This document shows positions 40,921 to 52,400 of a stretch of DNA of 64,000 bases, piece after piece; position 1 is the first letter of the stretch; each line of letters starts with the position of its first letter. Both the position numbers and the translations under genes were made by a program. The DNA is from Ignavibacteria bacterium (GTDB lineage: Bacteria > Bacteroidota > Ignavibacteria > Tepidaquicellales > Tepidaquicellaceae), in NCBI GenBank assembly GCA_016709315.1, contig JADJMZ010000006.1:1-64000 (forward strand), written 5' to 3'. Below the pieces are notes generated by a model, which was not told where the DNA came from, made no database searches, and saw nothing but the letters and a program-made list of their open reading frames with translations.

Positions 40921-41312
40921 ATGAAAAATCTCCCTCTCCTCTTCTGTTCCTGACACTGTTCTCTCTAATATCAGAATCCTTCTCTCAAACAGTTTACATC
41001 ACCAAATCCGGAAAGAAATATCACACGGAAAAGTGCCGGTATGCAAAGAATGCCAATCCTGTTTCATTATCCGAAGCAGTAAGCAGGGGACTTACCCCTT
41101 GCAGCATATGCAATCCGGGATCAGAAACAGAAACAGAATCAGTAACTGGAACAGAAAAGAATTCCTTAACCGGAGATGAACAGATAACGAAACCTTCATC
41201 TGAAAAGAATCAGACAAAGGTTCAGTGCTCTGCAAAGACTAAGGCAGGGAACAGGTGTAAGCGAATGACTAATAATGAGAACGGAAAGTGCTGGCAGCAT
41301 CAGGGGAAGTGA
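40921..41312 (+). CDS. Small secreted Cys/His-rich protein with two metal-binding-like motifs, frameshifted
   Basis: ATG 40921 starts MKNLPLLF. A one-base shift near 40945 gives the rest of the signal peptide (FLTLFSLISESFSQ) and the mature protein of about 110 residues. Domain 1 reads TVYITKSGKKYHTEKCRYA, then SRGLTPCSICNP, a small HxxxC...CxxC unit seen at the ends of nucleases and in stand-alone secreted proteins. A Thr/Glu-rich linker follows (GSETETESVTGTEKNS). Domain 2 is VQCSAKTKAGNRCKRMT, GKCWQHQGK, a CxxxTKxGxxCxxx...CxxH knuckle. Both may bind zinc. The gene has a sigma-54-type promoter and a hairpin terminator. A 5' remnant of a second copy is at 37736. The linker DNA resembles repeat family A. 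Confidence 0.65.
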
Positions 41313-41331
41313 GAGTATAATTATAAATAGC

Positions 41332-41369
41332 AAAAGCCATAAAATTATTTTATAATTTTAATGGCTTTT
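41332..41369. terminator. Long hairpin terminator between converging genes
   Basis: AAAAGCCAT (41332-41340) pairs with ATGGCTTTT (41361-41369), and AAAATTAT with ATAATTTT inside it. It serves the Cys/His-rich gene (plus) and may also stop the type IX gene that ends at 41410 on the minus strand. Confidence 0.75.
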
Positions 41370-41409
41370 AAATGATATGAACTAAAAAACTTGAGTTACA
41401 TTCAAATCA

Positions 41410-42401
41410 TTATCTTATCAGCATCATCTTCTTTGTAGCTGTATAGTTTCCTGCACTGATCCTGTAAAAGTATATTCCGCTTGAAAGGTTAGATGCATTG
41501 AATTCAACATTATAGTATCCTGCTGTCTTCACTTCATCAACAAACGTAACGATTTCCTTTCCTGTCAGATCAAAAACAGTGATATTTACTTTAGATTGAA
41601 CGGCAAATCGAAACTGATCTTAGTTGACGGATTGAACGGGTTTGGATAGTTCTGATATACTTCAAACTTTGAAGGAATACCAATGCTTACATCATTGTTC
41701 AGATTGAAGTATTGAAAATTGCCGTTGAAGTCTATCTGTTTCAGCCTGTAACTGTAAATACCCGAAGTCAAATTTCTTTCAGTAAAAGTATAACTTAATG
41801 GAATTGAAGTAGTGCCATTTCCGGGAACTGATCCTGCCTGACTCCAGTCCTTGTTATTTCCGTTAGTCTTATTAGTTCTCTCGATAACAAATTTTGAGTT
41901 ATTTTTTTCTGAACTTGTCTGCCAGTACAGAGTAACATTATTCCTATAAATAAAAGAAGTGAATGATGTTAATTCAACAGGAAGCGGCCAATCGAAAGAA
42001 ACTGTACAATCTACCGTAGCGGTTCCCCGCAATTGAAATACAACATTGCCGAAAAATGATCCGGTAGGAGTCCAGGTAAAAGTACTTTGCACATAAGTCG
42101 CTCCAACAGCAGTTGGAAAATTAGCACCCTGGGGTAAAGGTCCAGTAGAAAGAATCATATAATTACTAATACTTAACGAATAAGAGTAAACAACAAACGT
42201 CAATGTTCCTCCGGAAGGTAATACAATGTTATCTCCGCAGTTTATTGGAAATATTTGCGTTTGTGAACCATTTGTATATGTTGCGGGTTCGAAGAATATA
42301 TCAAATGGATCAGCTTTTGCAATTTGATGAGAACTAATGAATATTAAAGTAAAAATTAAAGCGCTGAAAAAAGAAATCGAATTATTAAAATTTAGTTTCA
42401 T
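41410..42401 (-). CDS. Secreted protein with type IX sorting domain, one frameshift
   Basis: ATG 42401 gives a signal peptide ending near QIAKADPFD. A beta-rich domain of about 120 residues follows, with GDNIVLPSGGTLTFVVYSYS and FTWTPTGSFFGNVVFQLRG, like Ig/cadherin-type 'putative Ig' repeats. Then come the shared linker PLPVELTSFTSFIYRNNVTL and SSEKNNSKFVIER and the type IX tail QNYPNPFNPSTKISFDLP. One shift near 41592 continues as VNITVFDLTGKEIV to ATKKMMLIR and a stop at 41410-41412. The total is about 330 residues. It is a predicted substrate of the type IX system. No enzymatic motif is seen. Confidence 0.75.
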
Positions 42402-42682
42402 ATTTTTTCCCTTTCTGTATAAATTGTTATAAATGTATTTTACTATTCAAAACATTGCATATAAGCTAAAAGCTAGAATAAAAAAATCTTGTTATAGCAA
42501 TCAGTAGATATTCTTGAATTTGTTCTAAATTAAGTAAGATATTTATATATGCTTTATTAAAAATATTAATACTTAAAATATGTAATATTGTATATATGCT
42601 TCTGAGATATACAATTTCTTTTTTAATAATAACAGTTAACAGATACAATAAAAAATCTCAAATATCTTATACTGAAGCGCTA

Positions 42683-44318
42683 TTACTTAATTATAGTCAT
42701 CTTCTTTGTCGCTATAAAGTTACCTGCACTGATTCTGTAAAAATATATTCCGCTTGACAGGTTTGATGCATTGAAATCAATAGTATAATATCCTGCTGTC
42801 TTAACATCATTAATAAGCGTAACAATTTCCTTACCACTCAGATCAAATATAGTGACATTTACTTTTGAGTCAACAGGCATATCGAAACTGATCTTCGTTG
42901 AAGGATTGAAAGGGTTCGGATAGTTCTGATACACTTCGAACCTTGACGGAATACCAATACTCACTTCATTGTTTAAATTGAAGTATTGGAAGTTCCCGTT
43001 AATGTCTATTTGTTTCAGTCTGTAGTTGTAAACACCCGGCGCCAGATCCCCGTCAGTGAAAGAATAGTTTACGGGATAAGTTACTGTTCCGTGTCCTGCA
43101 ACGAAACCTGCATTTGTCCAGCCGCCGTTTCCGGATTTTCTTTCTAAGTCGAAACCGGAATTGTTTGTTTCAGATGATGTTGTCCATTTCAGTTCAACAG
43201 TTCTATGGCGGACAATAGATACAAAAGAACTTAGTTCTACAGGCAAAGGATAATCACGGAATTTCATAACGGAAACTGATCCAGCAGCATTAAAAGCTAC
43301 ATAAGGTACTCCGTTATTTACTTTCAGACTCGGAAACATTGAGCCTCCTCCTCCGGCAATGTTAGTTCCAAGTTCTACCCAATTGTGACCTTCAAGTTTC
43401 CATACAGATAGACCGGCAAATGAAACATACGCTACATAAGGAGTAATTATTGAAATATCCATACTTTGTTCCCAGGTAAAATCACCTAACTGCGGTCCCA
43501 TATTAACCCATAGTTGACCATTAAATCTCATGATTCTTGTATAAATCCACCTTCATTGAAAACAATATATGGAACATTCTCATATGGCGGAGTTTCACAG
43601 AAGACAAGACAATTCGATTCAGTTGTTCCGGCGCCAAGTGATGGTTGCCCAACATCTACCCAGCTGACTCCGTCGAATTTCTGCACAGTTGTTCTAATAG
43701 CTCCATTATTGTTTGAAGAAAAAGCAACATAAGGAGTACCACTGTTTACAGCAATAAAATGCGAATGCGGATAATTGTGTGAATTAATATTGCCGACATA
43801 ATTCCAATTTGTTCCGTCAAATTTCATTACACTCACTTTTCTGTGATCATAATCATCACCCTCAATGAATGCAACATATTGAACACCATCAGATATTGCC
43901 AGCACAGGATCTCGCCAGCCGCCTTTTTCAGAAAATCCCGGGTTTCCTATATATACCCAGTTATTGCCGTTATACTTCATTACACTGATCTTTCCGTTAT
44001 GATCACTGTCTACGAAAGCTACATGAGGTGTGCTGTCCGAAAACGTCAGGCTTGAATTAAATCCATTTACGAAGTTTGGCAGACCAACATACACCCAATC
44101 TGTTCCGTCAAATTTCATGACGTTTCCATTTACAGCTATGTATGGTGTTTCTCCCAAAATGCCAGACTCTTTTGAAATGACCAACCATTGATAAAAGACG
44201 GACTTCCTACATAATCCCAATAGGCATTTGCGCTGTTTCCAATAATGAAAGAAAATGTGATGAGAATTGTTATGAAGATTTTAGAAATTGCTGAAGAAAA
44301 ATTTAGAAGGATTTTCAT
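42683..44318 (-). CDS. Propeller-like secreted protein with type IX sorting domain, two frameshifts
   Basis: ATG 44318 is preceded by AGGAGGTAAC, the best ribosome binding site in this half. A signal peptide ends near GNSANAYW. About eight repeats of about 45 residues follow (VMKFDGTDWVYVGLPNF, YVAFVDSD, VQYVAFIEGDD), propeller-like and fucolectin-like in rhythm but not assigned. The shared linker PLPVELSSFVSIVRHRTVEL and SETNNSGFDLERK comes next, then the type IX tail QNYPNPFNPSTKISFDMP...TATKKMTIIK-like end and a stop at 42683. Frames shift near 44165 and 43535. The total is about 545 residues. It is a predicted substrate of the type IX system. Confidence 0.8.
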
Positions 44319-44548
44319 GATGTTACCTCCTAATTAAATTTTAGATAAATAATGAATGTCTGTGTTTAAAACTGATTATTTTATTGAAGATCTTCTTAAT
44401 TAGAAAACATAAATATATACACAGAACTTCCAAATCTAAAATGTTCTAATTGTATACAATAGTAAATGCATAAATCAGGTATTTAGTAAAATGACACGAA
44501 AGTAAGGAAGGTAAATTAAAAGATTTTTAAATGATTTAAAAATAAACA

Positions 44549-44812
44549 TTACTTCTGTGCAAACACTTCCTCCGATACATAAATAAACTTTCCTCTTACA
44601 ATATAATCCTTACCCTTCTTAAACCTCGGAGCAACAATGTAATTATGTTCGACTTCTATAACAGAACCATCTTTAGCTTTTTTAGTATTTCTTTTCTTAT
44701 ACTTCTTCCCGTGCAGTAGATTGTTCATCTGCTGATAAGAAATCTTTTTTTCCTCACGGTATTTCGAAGCATGATAATATATCTTGCCGTTATGTTTAAT
44801 TATTTTTTCCAT
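44549..44812 (-). CDS. Small basic hypothetical protein downstream of the recombinase
   Basis: An intact frame of 87 residues, MEKIIKHNGKIYYHASKYRE. It is rich in Lys/Tyr, with HASKYREEKKISYQQMNNLL resembling a short helix-turn-helix and a YIVRGKFIYVSEEVF end. It begins 31 bp after the recombinase stop on the same strand, so they are probably co-transcribed. Size, charge and position would suit an excisionase-like partner, but no family is recognised. Confidence 0.5.
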   Translation of the reverse strand: MEKIIKHNGKIYYHASKYREEKKISYQQMNNLLHGKKYKKRNTKKAKDGSVIEVEHNYIVAPRFKKGKDYIVRGKFIYVSEEVFAQK

Positions 44813-44843
44813 ATAAATAGTTTAAACCGAAAATTTTTAAAAT

Positions 44844-45811
44844 TCAATATTTAAATCCCGACACAAAATTATTCAGGTCCTGACTGAAGTTATGCAGATA
44901 AATTTCCGTTGTCTTAATTGAAGAATGTCCCGCAAGCTCCTTGATATAATTCACAGGAACATTCAGCCGTGACAGGTTCGAAAAGTATGTGTGCCTGAGA
45001 CAGTGAAAATGCAGATCTTCGTTCAGTTTCAGTTTCCGCAGCAGTGACTTGAACTTTCTGGTTATGTATGACTTGTCATAAGGTGCCTTTCCGTCCGTTG
45101 AAAAAATGTAATTCTCAGGATCAATCAATAGGGGAGTGCCATTATCGGAAAACAGGGAAGTCAGTTCATTCATAAGAGTATCTGGTACAGGAATGATCCT
45201 GTTCTTCTTTGTTTTTGTAGTAAACTTTCCTGTGTTAATTACCTCAATAATCTTCTCCTGTGTATTGATCCCTGAGTATTTCAGATGCAGTATCTCATTC
45301 AGTCTCATTCCTGTGTATGCTGCGGTGGTTACAATCAGTTGCATTTTCTTATGCCGTATGTTTGCAAGTATCAGATTTATTTCCTCTGACGAGAACGTCA
45401 GCAGTTTCTTATCCTGTATTCGTATCTGTGAAATCTTGCTGAGTTGGTTATGAGAAAGTAAATTGAACTGAACGCAGTAATTGAAAAAAGCTTTTATGGT
45501 TCTGAGCTCAATATTTAATGTTACAGGCGATATTGTTTTCAGTCTTTGAGATTTATATTCTTCTATGTCAATAAGCGTGATTGACTTGATCGGCTTGTAA
45601 CCGAAAAGGGAGTCAAGGTTTCTGATTGCACTCTTGTATAATAGCAGTGTTCCCGTGACAAAGTAATTTTTATGAATTTAAAAACAATGTCCTGAACATC
45701 TTTAAAATATAGAATTTCCGGAGTGATATTTCTGTTTTTCTTTTTCTTGAAGTTATCATGAACAATATCTGCTAGTGTTTTGAGTTTTTCAATTGTAGAT
45801 GTTTTTCTCAT
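44844..45811 (-). CDS. Tyrosine recombinase (integrase family), one homopolymer frameshift
   Basis: ATG 45811 starts MRKTSTIEKLKTLADIVHDN, a SAM-like core-binding domain. One T is missing in the run at 45667-45671. After it the frame reads NYFVTGTLLLYKSAIRNLDS and then the catalytic domain: GMRLNEILHL (first Arg), HFHCLRHTYFS (HxxR), LAGHSSIKTTEIYLH (His and the Tyr nucleophile). All catalytic residues are present, in about 322 residues. It belongs to the XerC/phage-integrase superfamily. It lies 220 bp from tRNA-Arg, a common attachment site, but no second copy of the tRNA end was found in the window. Confidence 0.8.
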
Positions 45812-45983
45812 TTTCCCTATAACTCATCTTTCTTTAAATTGTATTTTATGAAAATGAATTAAACAGTCTTTCAGGAACAGAATTATAAACCTTTCTATTA
45901 GAACAGTGGGTAGTATAATGGGTAGTAGTAGTTATCTACTATATAAATATGATAGTAGTAAGTTACTCTTATACAATCATTAA

Positions 45984-46007
45984 AAAACCCAAATGTTATT
46001 GGGTTTT
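45984..46007 (-). terminator. Terminator of tRNA-Arg
   Basis: AAAACCCAA (84-92 of this line) pairs with TTGGGTTTT (45999-46007) around a 6-base loop. On the minus strand the stem is followed by a T-run. It lies 28 bp beyond the 3' end of the tRNA. Confidence 0.8.
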
Positions 46008-46034
46008 ATAAACTTGCATTTTAATCTCAATTCG

Positions 46035-46108
46035 TATGCCCGACTGGAATCGAACCAGTAACCTACAGCTTAGAAGGCTGTTGCTCTATCCGATTGAGCT
46101 ACGGGCAC
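46035..46108 (-). tRNA. tRNA-Arg (anticodon TCT)
   Basis: 74 bases with a full cloverleaf. The acceptor GTGCCCG pairs with CGGGCAT (one G-T pair). The D arm is GCTC...GAGC, the anticodon arm ACAGC-CTTCTAA-GCTGT has anticodon TCT (reading AGA/AGG), and the T arm is CTGG-TTCGATTC-CCAG. No CCA is encoded. It has its own terminator. It is a candidate integration site for the recombinase next to it. Confidence 0.95.
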
Positions 46109-46152
46109 ATATATGAATCATGTAATTTAGTCAATTCCATTAAATCATTCAA

Positions 46153-49100
46153 TCATAAATCGAATCCAAAGAGGACACCGAAATAAAAACTCCAGTCCTG
46201 TCCATAAGTTACTGTTTCTCCCTGATACACTTTGGAGAATTTATCAAAACCATAAGCAGCATCAACAAAAATGCTTGTAGGAAATACATAAAATGAAAAT
46301 GCCTGAAGTCTGAGCTGAGCTCCTATATCTTTTTTGAACTGGTTAAGTTTTGTATTTTTCCCTTCCCAGGCATTCCCAATATCTCCGTAAAGTGAAAAAT
46401 ACAGTTTGTCCAGATATAACGGAGAGATTCTTGTATCAATTTTAGATATGAGAGGAAATTTGTATGACAGATTAGCCACTGCCATTCTTCCGCCGCCAAG
46501 TGAATAAAAAGGATAACCCTTCATTCCCGGAAGACCGGTAGCATAGAAATTGTAAAAATCTTCAACCTGCGGACCGAAGATTGTAGCGCCGGTTAGTTTT
46601 AATGTTAAAGAATGTTTGTTGTTAAATAGACCTAACCCTTCAGACCACATTACATATAATTTATGAAGATTTCTGTTCTCGAAATTCGTGGAAACAGTTC
46701 CATCATCATTTACAGCAAGCGTAGGATTTATTTTACTCATTTCATAATCATACTTAACTTCTATGTTCCTGCCGATCGGGTTTATATCTGAATTTTTAGT
46801 GGGATATGTGTAATCGTACTTGTACTGAAGCGATAAATCATGCGCTTTGAAATAATTTTCTCTCGAAGATCTGACGGAAATTCCAGAAGGAAGTGCGAAA
46901 GCGTCTACATCGTATGCGTAATTTGAGTATGAATATCCGAACTTCATCTCATGATTAAAATTAATTACATTAAACGCCATACCAAAATCAAATGATAACA
47001 GATCATAAGTGATCCCCACATTAATAGTATCAATTCCTGCAATCAAATCTCCTTCGGATTTTCGTGTTACATTATATCCGTCCAAAGTGAGCTTTGGATT
47101 AAACTTGAGTTTCTTTGTGAAAAAATCCTTGAAGAAAGGAAATCCGTTATCGTAAGCAAACTGCAGGAAAAGATCCCTTTCTCCTTTTATATTTACTGAA
47201 GCGCCGCCGAAAATTGAAAACCTGTTAAGCACTTCATTTGAAAAAAAATAAACTCCGGGCTTTATAGCTTCAAAAAAGCTGAACTTGTCTTTTCTTTTAT
47301 ATGTATCAAATCTCAGAACAGGAACGAATGATAATGAAGTGAATTTGCTTTTATACGGCTTTGTTTCATATTTCGGAATTTCCTTATCATTAAAGTTTTT
47401 CAGTTTAATCCAGTCATATTCATTACCTGTGCTGACCGAATCAATCGAGGCATACTTGTTAATCAGAGCGTCAGGCTTTTCGTAAGAGCCTACAATTGCA
47501 GGATCCTTTTCAGAATAATTTTTAAGTAATGCTATTTTATATCCTCCGGAAGTGTATGTGGAGTAAGTAAGATTACCCGCAGTGTCTGTGTTAGGCATGA
47601 ATGCTCCGCCTGTAACATTTGTGATCTGCTTTACTTCTTTGGTTTCAGTGTTAAAAGAGTATACATTGAATACACCGGTTTTATTTGATGCGAAATATAA
47701 TTTTGACCCGTCTTTGGAAAAAACCGGATTTCTGTAATCAACGCCTTTCTCTTCCAGAACAAAATTAATCTTACCTGTTTCTATATCTATTTCAGCTAAT
47801 TTCCTTGAGTCTTCATACGAATAATCGAAAATAATTTTTTTACCGCCGGGTTCAAATTTAGGATTGTAAACCTGCTCTCCGTTACTGAAAGCTGTAATAG
47901 GATCATTGTTGGTCCCGTCAGCATCTGCAATTTGAAGATTAAGAGTTCCATCCCTGTTTACAACAAAACAAATCAGCTTGCCGTCCGGAGAATAGGAAGG
48001 GGAGTAAGCTCTCAAATTAGTTGTTAATCTTTTTTCTTCTTTAGAATTTACATCATACTCATATAAGTCAAAAACTGTCGAATGATGAATAGTCTGAGGA
48101 GAATTCCTTTTTGCAAAAAGGATTTTCTTTCCGTCGGGAGACCAGGAATAATTTGTAGAAACCGGAGCTGATATACTCTCGGTTTTTTTCTTTGAGATAT
48201 CATAAATGAATAATCCGGTCGTACCGTAATCAAAATCCTGATTTGATAAATAAGATATTTTTTTTCCGTCGGGAGAGAATTGCGGATTGTAATTTGCAAA
48301 TCCTGTCTTCTCTATTATCTCTCCTTCCATCTTATCTTTTTTTACATTCCTTAATCTGTTGTCATAATCTGTTTTTAAATATGCGACCCATTCATTGTAC
48401 AGGTCTTTTCCGTCAATTCCGATTGCTTCTTTCATAGCTTTATCCATACTGAAATTTGTAAGTTCCCCCAGCTTCTCTGTTATCAGTCTTAATTTGTCTT
48501 CACCGTATTTCTGAGCGATATATCTTGTCAGAGCAAAACCAAGATTGTAAATTGATTCAGCTTTCAGACTTGTAATAGAAGAAAACTGACCCATCTCGCC
48601 CCATGAAAGCATATTGCCGTCTTCAATGTAACTTCTCAGAATCATATCCCGGTGTGAATCCCATTGTTCATAAGATAATTGCTGTCTCTGATATTGGGAA
48701 GTACCTTCAGCAAACCAGGCAGGAACACCCACACCTGACAAAGGATAAGATACTATTGCATTAGGATATCCGTAAAGTACATCCGGTCTTACTTCATTTT
48801 CATAACCAAGCCACTGAAGATAAACAGCAGGCATTTTTCTTGAGTATTTCATAGCAGCCTGAATCTGAACGGCATGAGTAAATTCATGAGTAATAACATT
48901 TCGCAGCCAGTTATGAGTACCTCTTAAATCATAGTCAAGAGCTGTTGCAAAAATTTCAATCCGGTTACCGTAATAATCTGTCGCACCGTTTGCAATATCC
49001 GAAACATCATTGATAATGAAACTTACTTTTTCATTTGGCTCAAATTTGTAAAGCGAAGTAATAGGACCGTAAATGTCTTCAGCAATTTTCGCAACTGTAT

Positions 49101-49269
49101 TTGCAGTCCTTTCCGTACCGCTGTGATAGTGAATGAAAAAATGTTTTGTCTCAATTGTAAACCAGTCAAGTTCGGGATGTGAATCAAATTGCGATAACAA
49201 CCTGCTGCCGGGCATAAAGATCAGAAAAAATAAAAGAAGACTAAATAAAATACTTTTTATGTTAAACAT
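46153..49269 (-). CDS. Metallopeptidase/TolB-like propeller/outer-membrane barrel protein
   Basis: An intact frame of 1,038 residues. A signal peptide covers residues 1-26. Residues 35-290 form a peptidase MA-like zinc domain with HEFTH at 128-132 and a probable third ligand in WFAEGTSQ (Glu188). Residues 310-610 are WD40-like TolB/PD40 repeats (PQFSPDGKKISYLSNQ, YSWSPDGKKILFAKR). From about residue 660 to the end are amphipathic strands ending in an aromatic residue. A region near LPGMKGYPFYSLGGGRMAVA resembles the Omp85/surface-antigen barrel. It is probably an outer-membrane protein presenting a periplasmic or surface peptidase. The three-part build is typical of this phylum but is not characterised. 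It faces away from sprA. Confidence 0.8.
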   Translation of the reverse strand: MFNIKSILFSLLLFFLIFMPGSRLLSQFDSHPELDWFTIETKHFFIHYHSGTERTANTVAKIAEDIYGPITSLYKFEPNEKVSFIINDVSDIANGATDYYGNRIEIFATALDYDLRGTHNWLRNVITHEFTHAVQIQAAMKYSRKMPAVYLQWLGYENEVRPDVLYGYPNAIVSYPLSGVGVPAWFAEGTSQYQRQQLSYEQWDSHRDMILRSYIEDGNMLSWGEMGQFSSITSLKAESIYNLGFALTRYIAQKYGEDKLRLITEKLGELTNFSMDKAMKEAIGIDGKDLYNEWVAYLKTDYDNRLRNVKKDKMEGEIIEKTGFANYNPQFSPDGKKISYLSNQDFDYGTTGLFIYDISKKKTESISAPVSTNYSWSPDGKKILFAKRNSPQTIHHSTVFDLYEYDVNSKEEKRLTTNLRAYSPSYSPDGKLICFVVNRDGTLNLQIADADGTNNDPITAFSNGEQVYNPKFEPGGKKIIFDYSYEDSRKLAEIDIETGKINFVLEEKGVDYRNPVFSKDGSKLYFASNKTGVFNVYSFNTETKEVKQITNVTGGAFMPNTDTAGNLTYSTYTSGGYKIALLKNYSEKDPAIVGSYEKPDALINKYASIDSVSTGNEYDWIKLKNFNDKEIPKYETKPYKSKFTSLSFVPVLRFDTYKRKDKFSFFEAIKPGVYFFSNEVLNRFSIFGGASVNIKGERDLFLQFAYDNGFPFFKDFFTKKLKFNPKLTLDGYNVTRKSEGDLIAGIDTINVGITYDLLSFDFGMAFNVINFNHEMKFGYSYSNYAYDVDAFALPSGISVRSSRENYFKAHDLSLQYKYDYTYPTKNSDINPIGRNIEVKYDYEMSKINPTLAVNDDGTVSTNFENRNLHKLYVMWSEGLGLFNNKHSLTLKLTGATIFGPQVEDFYNFYATGLPGMKGYPFYSLGGGRMAVANLSYKFPLISKIDTRISPLYLDKLYFSLYGDIGNAWEGKNTKLNQFKKDIGAQLRLQAFSFYVFPTSIFVDAAYGFDKFSKVYQGETVTYGQDWSFYFGVLFGFDL

Positions 49270-49440
49270 TGAATATTAATTTGTTAATAATTATAATTGA
49301 ATAAAAAAAATAAGGTAATTGTACAAAACCGAAGTTAAAAAAGGTAAGAAGTTATCTAATAGTTTTAGAGAGTTTTCATTTATTAATTAAAAATCTGCTT
49401 ATAGAAATTTATTACACTTTAGTAATCTAATATTTATCAG

Positions 49441-52400
49441 TTGAAATATAATTCAACAGAAAAAAATTGCAACAAATTTAATTTATTTTTTCTCATAATA
49501 ATAATTCTATTTATTATTAGCAATGTTTCTTTTTCTCAAGGCAGAAGAGACAGAATAAGCGGAAACATAAATTACACAAGAATTAATCTTTCTGACACCA
49601 CTACGAGGACATCTTCGGATTCCTTAATTACTATTGATACAACCAAATTACTTCCCGTTGATTCTACAGCAAGAATAAAATACTTTAAATATAATCCTGA
49701 ATATACTTATAACACCAAGATAAGCCGAAGTAAGTCTCCGCTGCTGCTGAATAATTCGGATCAGATAAAAAAGAGAAATTCTTTTTGATTCTTCCGGCAA
49801 TGTGGTCATAAATGAGAAGTTTGAAAATGATGACATAAAAGTGCCGCTTGTAATTCCCCTCGATAAGTATTTATCGGCAGTATCGGAAAATAATCTGAGA
49901 AATTCATTCAGTAATATTGTATCGGAAAGATTTAAAGGAAATACCAAGGATGATCTGAGTAAATTATTTGAGAAATTTACAGATATTACAATACCTCTTC
50001 CATTCAAGTCGGAAAGCATATTCGGTCCGCCGACATTTAATTTAAAACTGAACGGTGCTGTGGATATTACAGCGTCTTATCAAAACTCTACCAGTGATGT
50101 TACAAACACTTTCGGTACGAGCAATTCCAACAGCGCTATAAATTTTAAACAGGAAGTGCAGCTTACTGCAAAAGGCAAAGTGGGAGATAAATTAAATATT
50201 GATGCTGACTATAACACGCAGAGATTGTTTGATTTCGAAAATCAGCTTAAAATAAAATACGAAGGATATGCTGATGAAGTAATTAAGAAAATAGAAGGAG
50301 GGAATGTATCTCTTGAAACAAGATCAGGACTGATTGGTTCTTCACAAGCGCTGTTTGGAGTAAAAGGTGATTTCCAGTTAGGTGCATTGTCTTTGTCAGC
50401 AGTTGTATCTCAGAAAAAAAGTAAAACCGAAGTGAAGGATTATAGCGGAGGTTCTCAGGAGCAGGTGTTTGATATTAAAGTCTGGGATTACTCTGACAAT
50501 CATTATTTCCTTGATACTGTTTATAAAAGGAGTTTTATAGATTACTATAATAATATTTCCATTAGCCAAAGGACAGACTCTCTTATATTAAACGATCAGA
50601 CCTGTGAAGTTTGGGTTCAGACTGATGTATCAACAACAGGATACAGGAAAGCCGGATTGCATATTGATCTTCCCGCTTTGCCTTCATCCGGCAAATATGA
50701 AGATTCGCTCAAGTCAGTTCCTACTATACAGCAGGGAATCAGGACTTACGGAATTGTAAGGAAGCTGAGTCAGAGCGAATTCTCTGTAAATAAATACGCC
50801 GGGTATATCTCTCTCAAAATAAATATTCCTGAGAATTTCTTTGTAGGAGTTGCTTATAATAGAATTCAGACAGGAGAACAATTCGGAACAATCAGCACAG
50901 ATTCCGGAGCAAGTTCACAGGATACTCTTGTTTTAAAAATGGTGAAAGTTCAGAATCTGCTTCCAACCAATACTCAGGCATGGGATTTAAAATTAAAAAA
51001 TATTTACCGGCTTCCCGTATCAAGAATTGTCAGAGATGGATTTGAGTTTGATGTGAAATTTTCCGGGAATGATAATATAGCTTCGCCAACTCTTCCAAAT
51101 GTAAGCACTCCGCTTATTCAGATTCTTGGATTAGATAAATATACAAACGGAAGGCAAGTCCCTCCTGATAATAAATTTGATTACATACCCGGAATTACTA
51201 TAGATCCTGAAGGCGGGTTTATAATATTCCCGTCACTACAGCCGTTTTATGATAATCTGAGAGATTTCAATATTACTCCCCGCATTGATTCCAGTTTATG
51301 GTATCCTCAGATATACACTAGTCTTAAAACAAACGCAAAGGAATTGCCGAATGCAAATAATTTTTCTCTCACCGGCAAGGCAAGAGGAGAAGCCGGGATA
51401 AGCAATACTATTAATCTCGGATTCAATATCGTTCAGGGAAGTGTTAAGATACAGGTCGGACAAATCGAACTCGCTCTTAACACGGATTACAGTATTGATT
51501 ATTCAACAGGAACTGTCGTTATCAAAAATGCAGCAGCTTTGCTTTCTAAAGATTTGAAAATATCTTATGAAACAAATGACCTTTTCACTCTTGCATCGAA
51601 AACATTTCTTGGATTGAGAGGGGAATATAAAATTTCAGATAAAAGCTCACTTGGATTTACTTATGTAAATCTGAAACAGGAAACTCTTAATGATAAAGTA
51701 AGGATTGGAGAAGAACCGACAAATAATTCTATGTTCGGTGTGGATTTTACTACTGAGATTCCGTCTAAATTTCTTACAAATATTGTAAACCTTCTTCCCG
51801 GATTTAATACTAAAGAACCTTCAGCAATTACTTTAAGAGGTGAATTAGCTGCAATCAGCCCTGATCCTAATACTTTGAAAAGCAAAATTCCAGGAGACAA
51901 CAATGAGGCAATTGCATATATTGATGATATGGAAGGCGCTAAGAAAATTATTTCTCTCGGAGGCACTTATAATTCCTGGACAATCGCTTCAGTCCCTCTT
52001 GATAATTCTATACTGAACTGTGATACTTGCAGAATTTTAAAAAATTCAAAAAGAGGAAAACTTAAATGGTACAATATAGCGAACAGTGAATTGCTGACTA
52101 ATATTTATCCGTTAAAAGATGTTCAGACCACACAGAATACAATTACCCCTTTATATATTACTTACAATCCTACTACAAGAGGTGCATATAATTATAATGG
52201 CAGGTATGATACTATTCCCGATAAATCCACTACTTGGAACGGAGTCATGAAATATCTCAACACTACAAGTAATGATCTTGTTAATGAGAATATCAATTTT
52301 ATTGAATTCAGTATGAGAGTTGACAAATCTGACTCTGCCGGATCAGGAAAATTAGTAATTGACCTTGGGACAATTTCACAGGATGCAATTCCCAATAACG

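Noticed and set aside
46035..46108. Attachment-site duplication of the tRNA-Arg end within the window
   Set aside because: I found no second copy of the tRNA 3' segment on either strand inside the window; it may lie outside.
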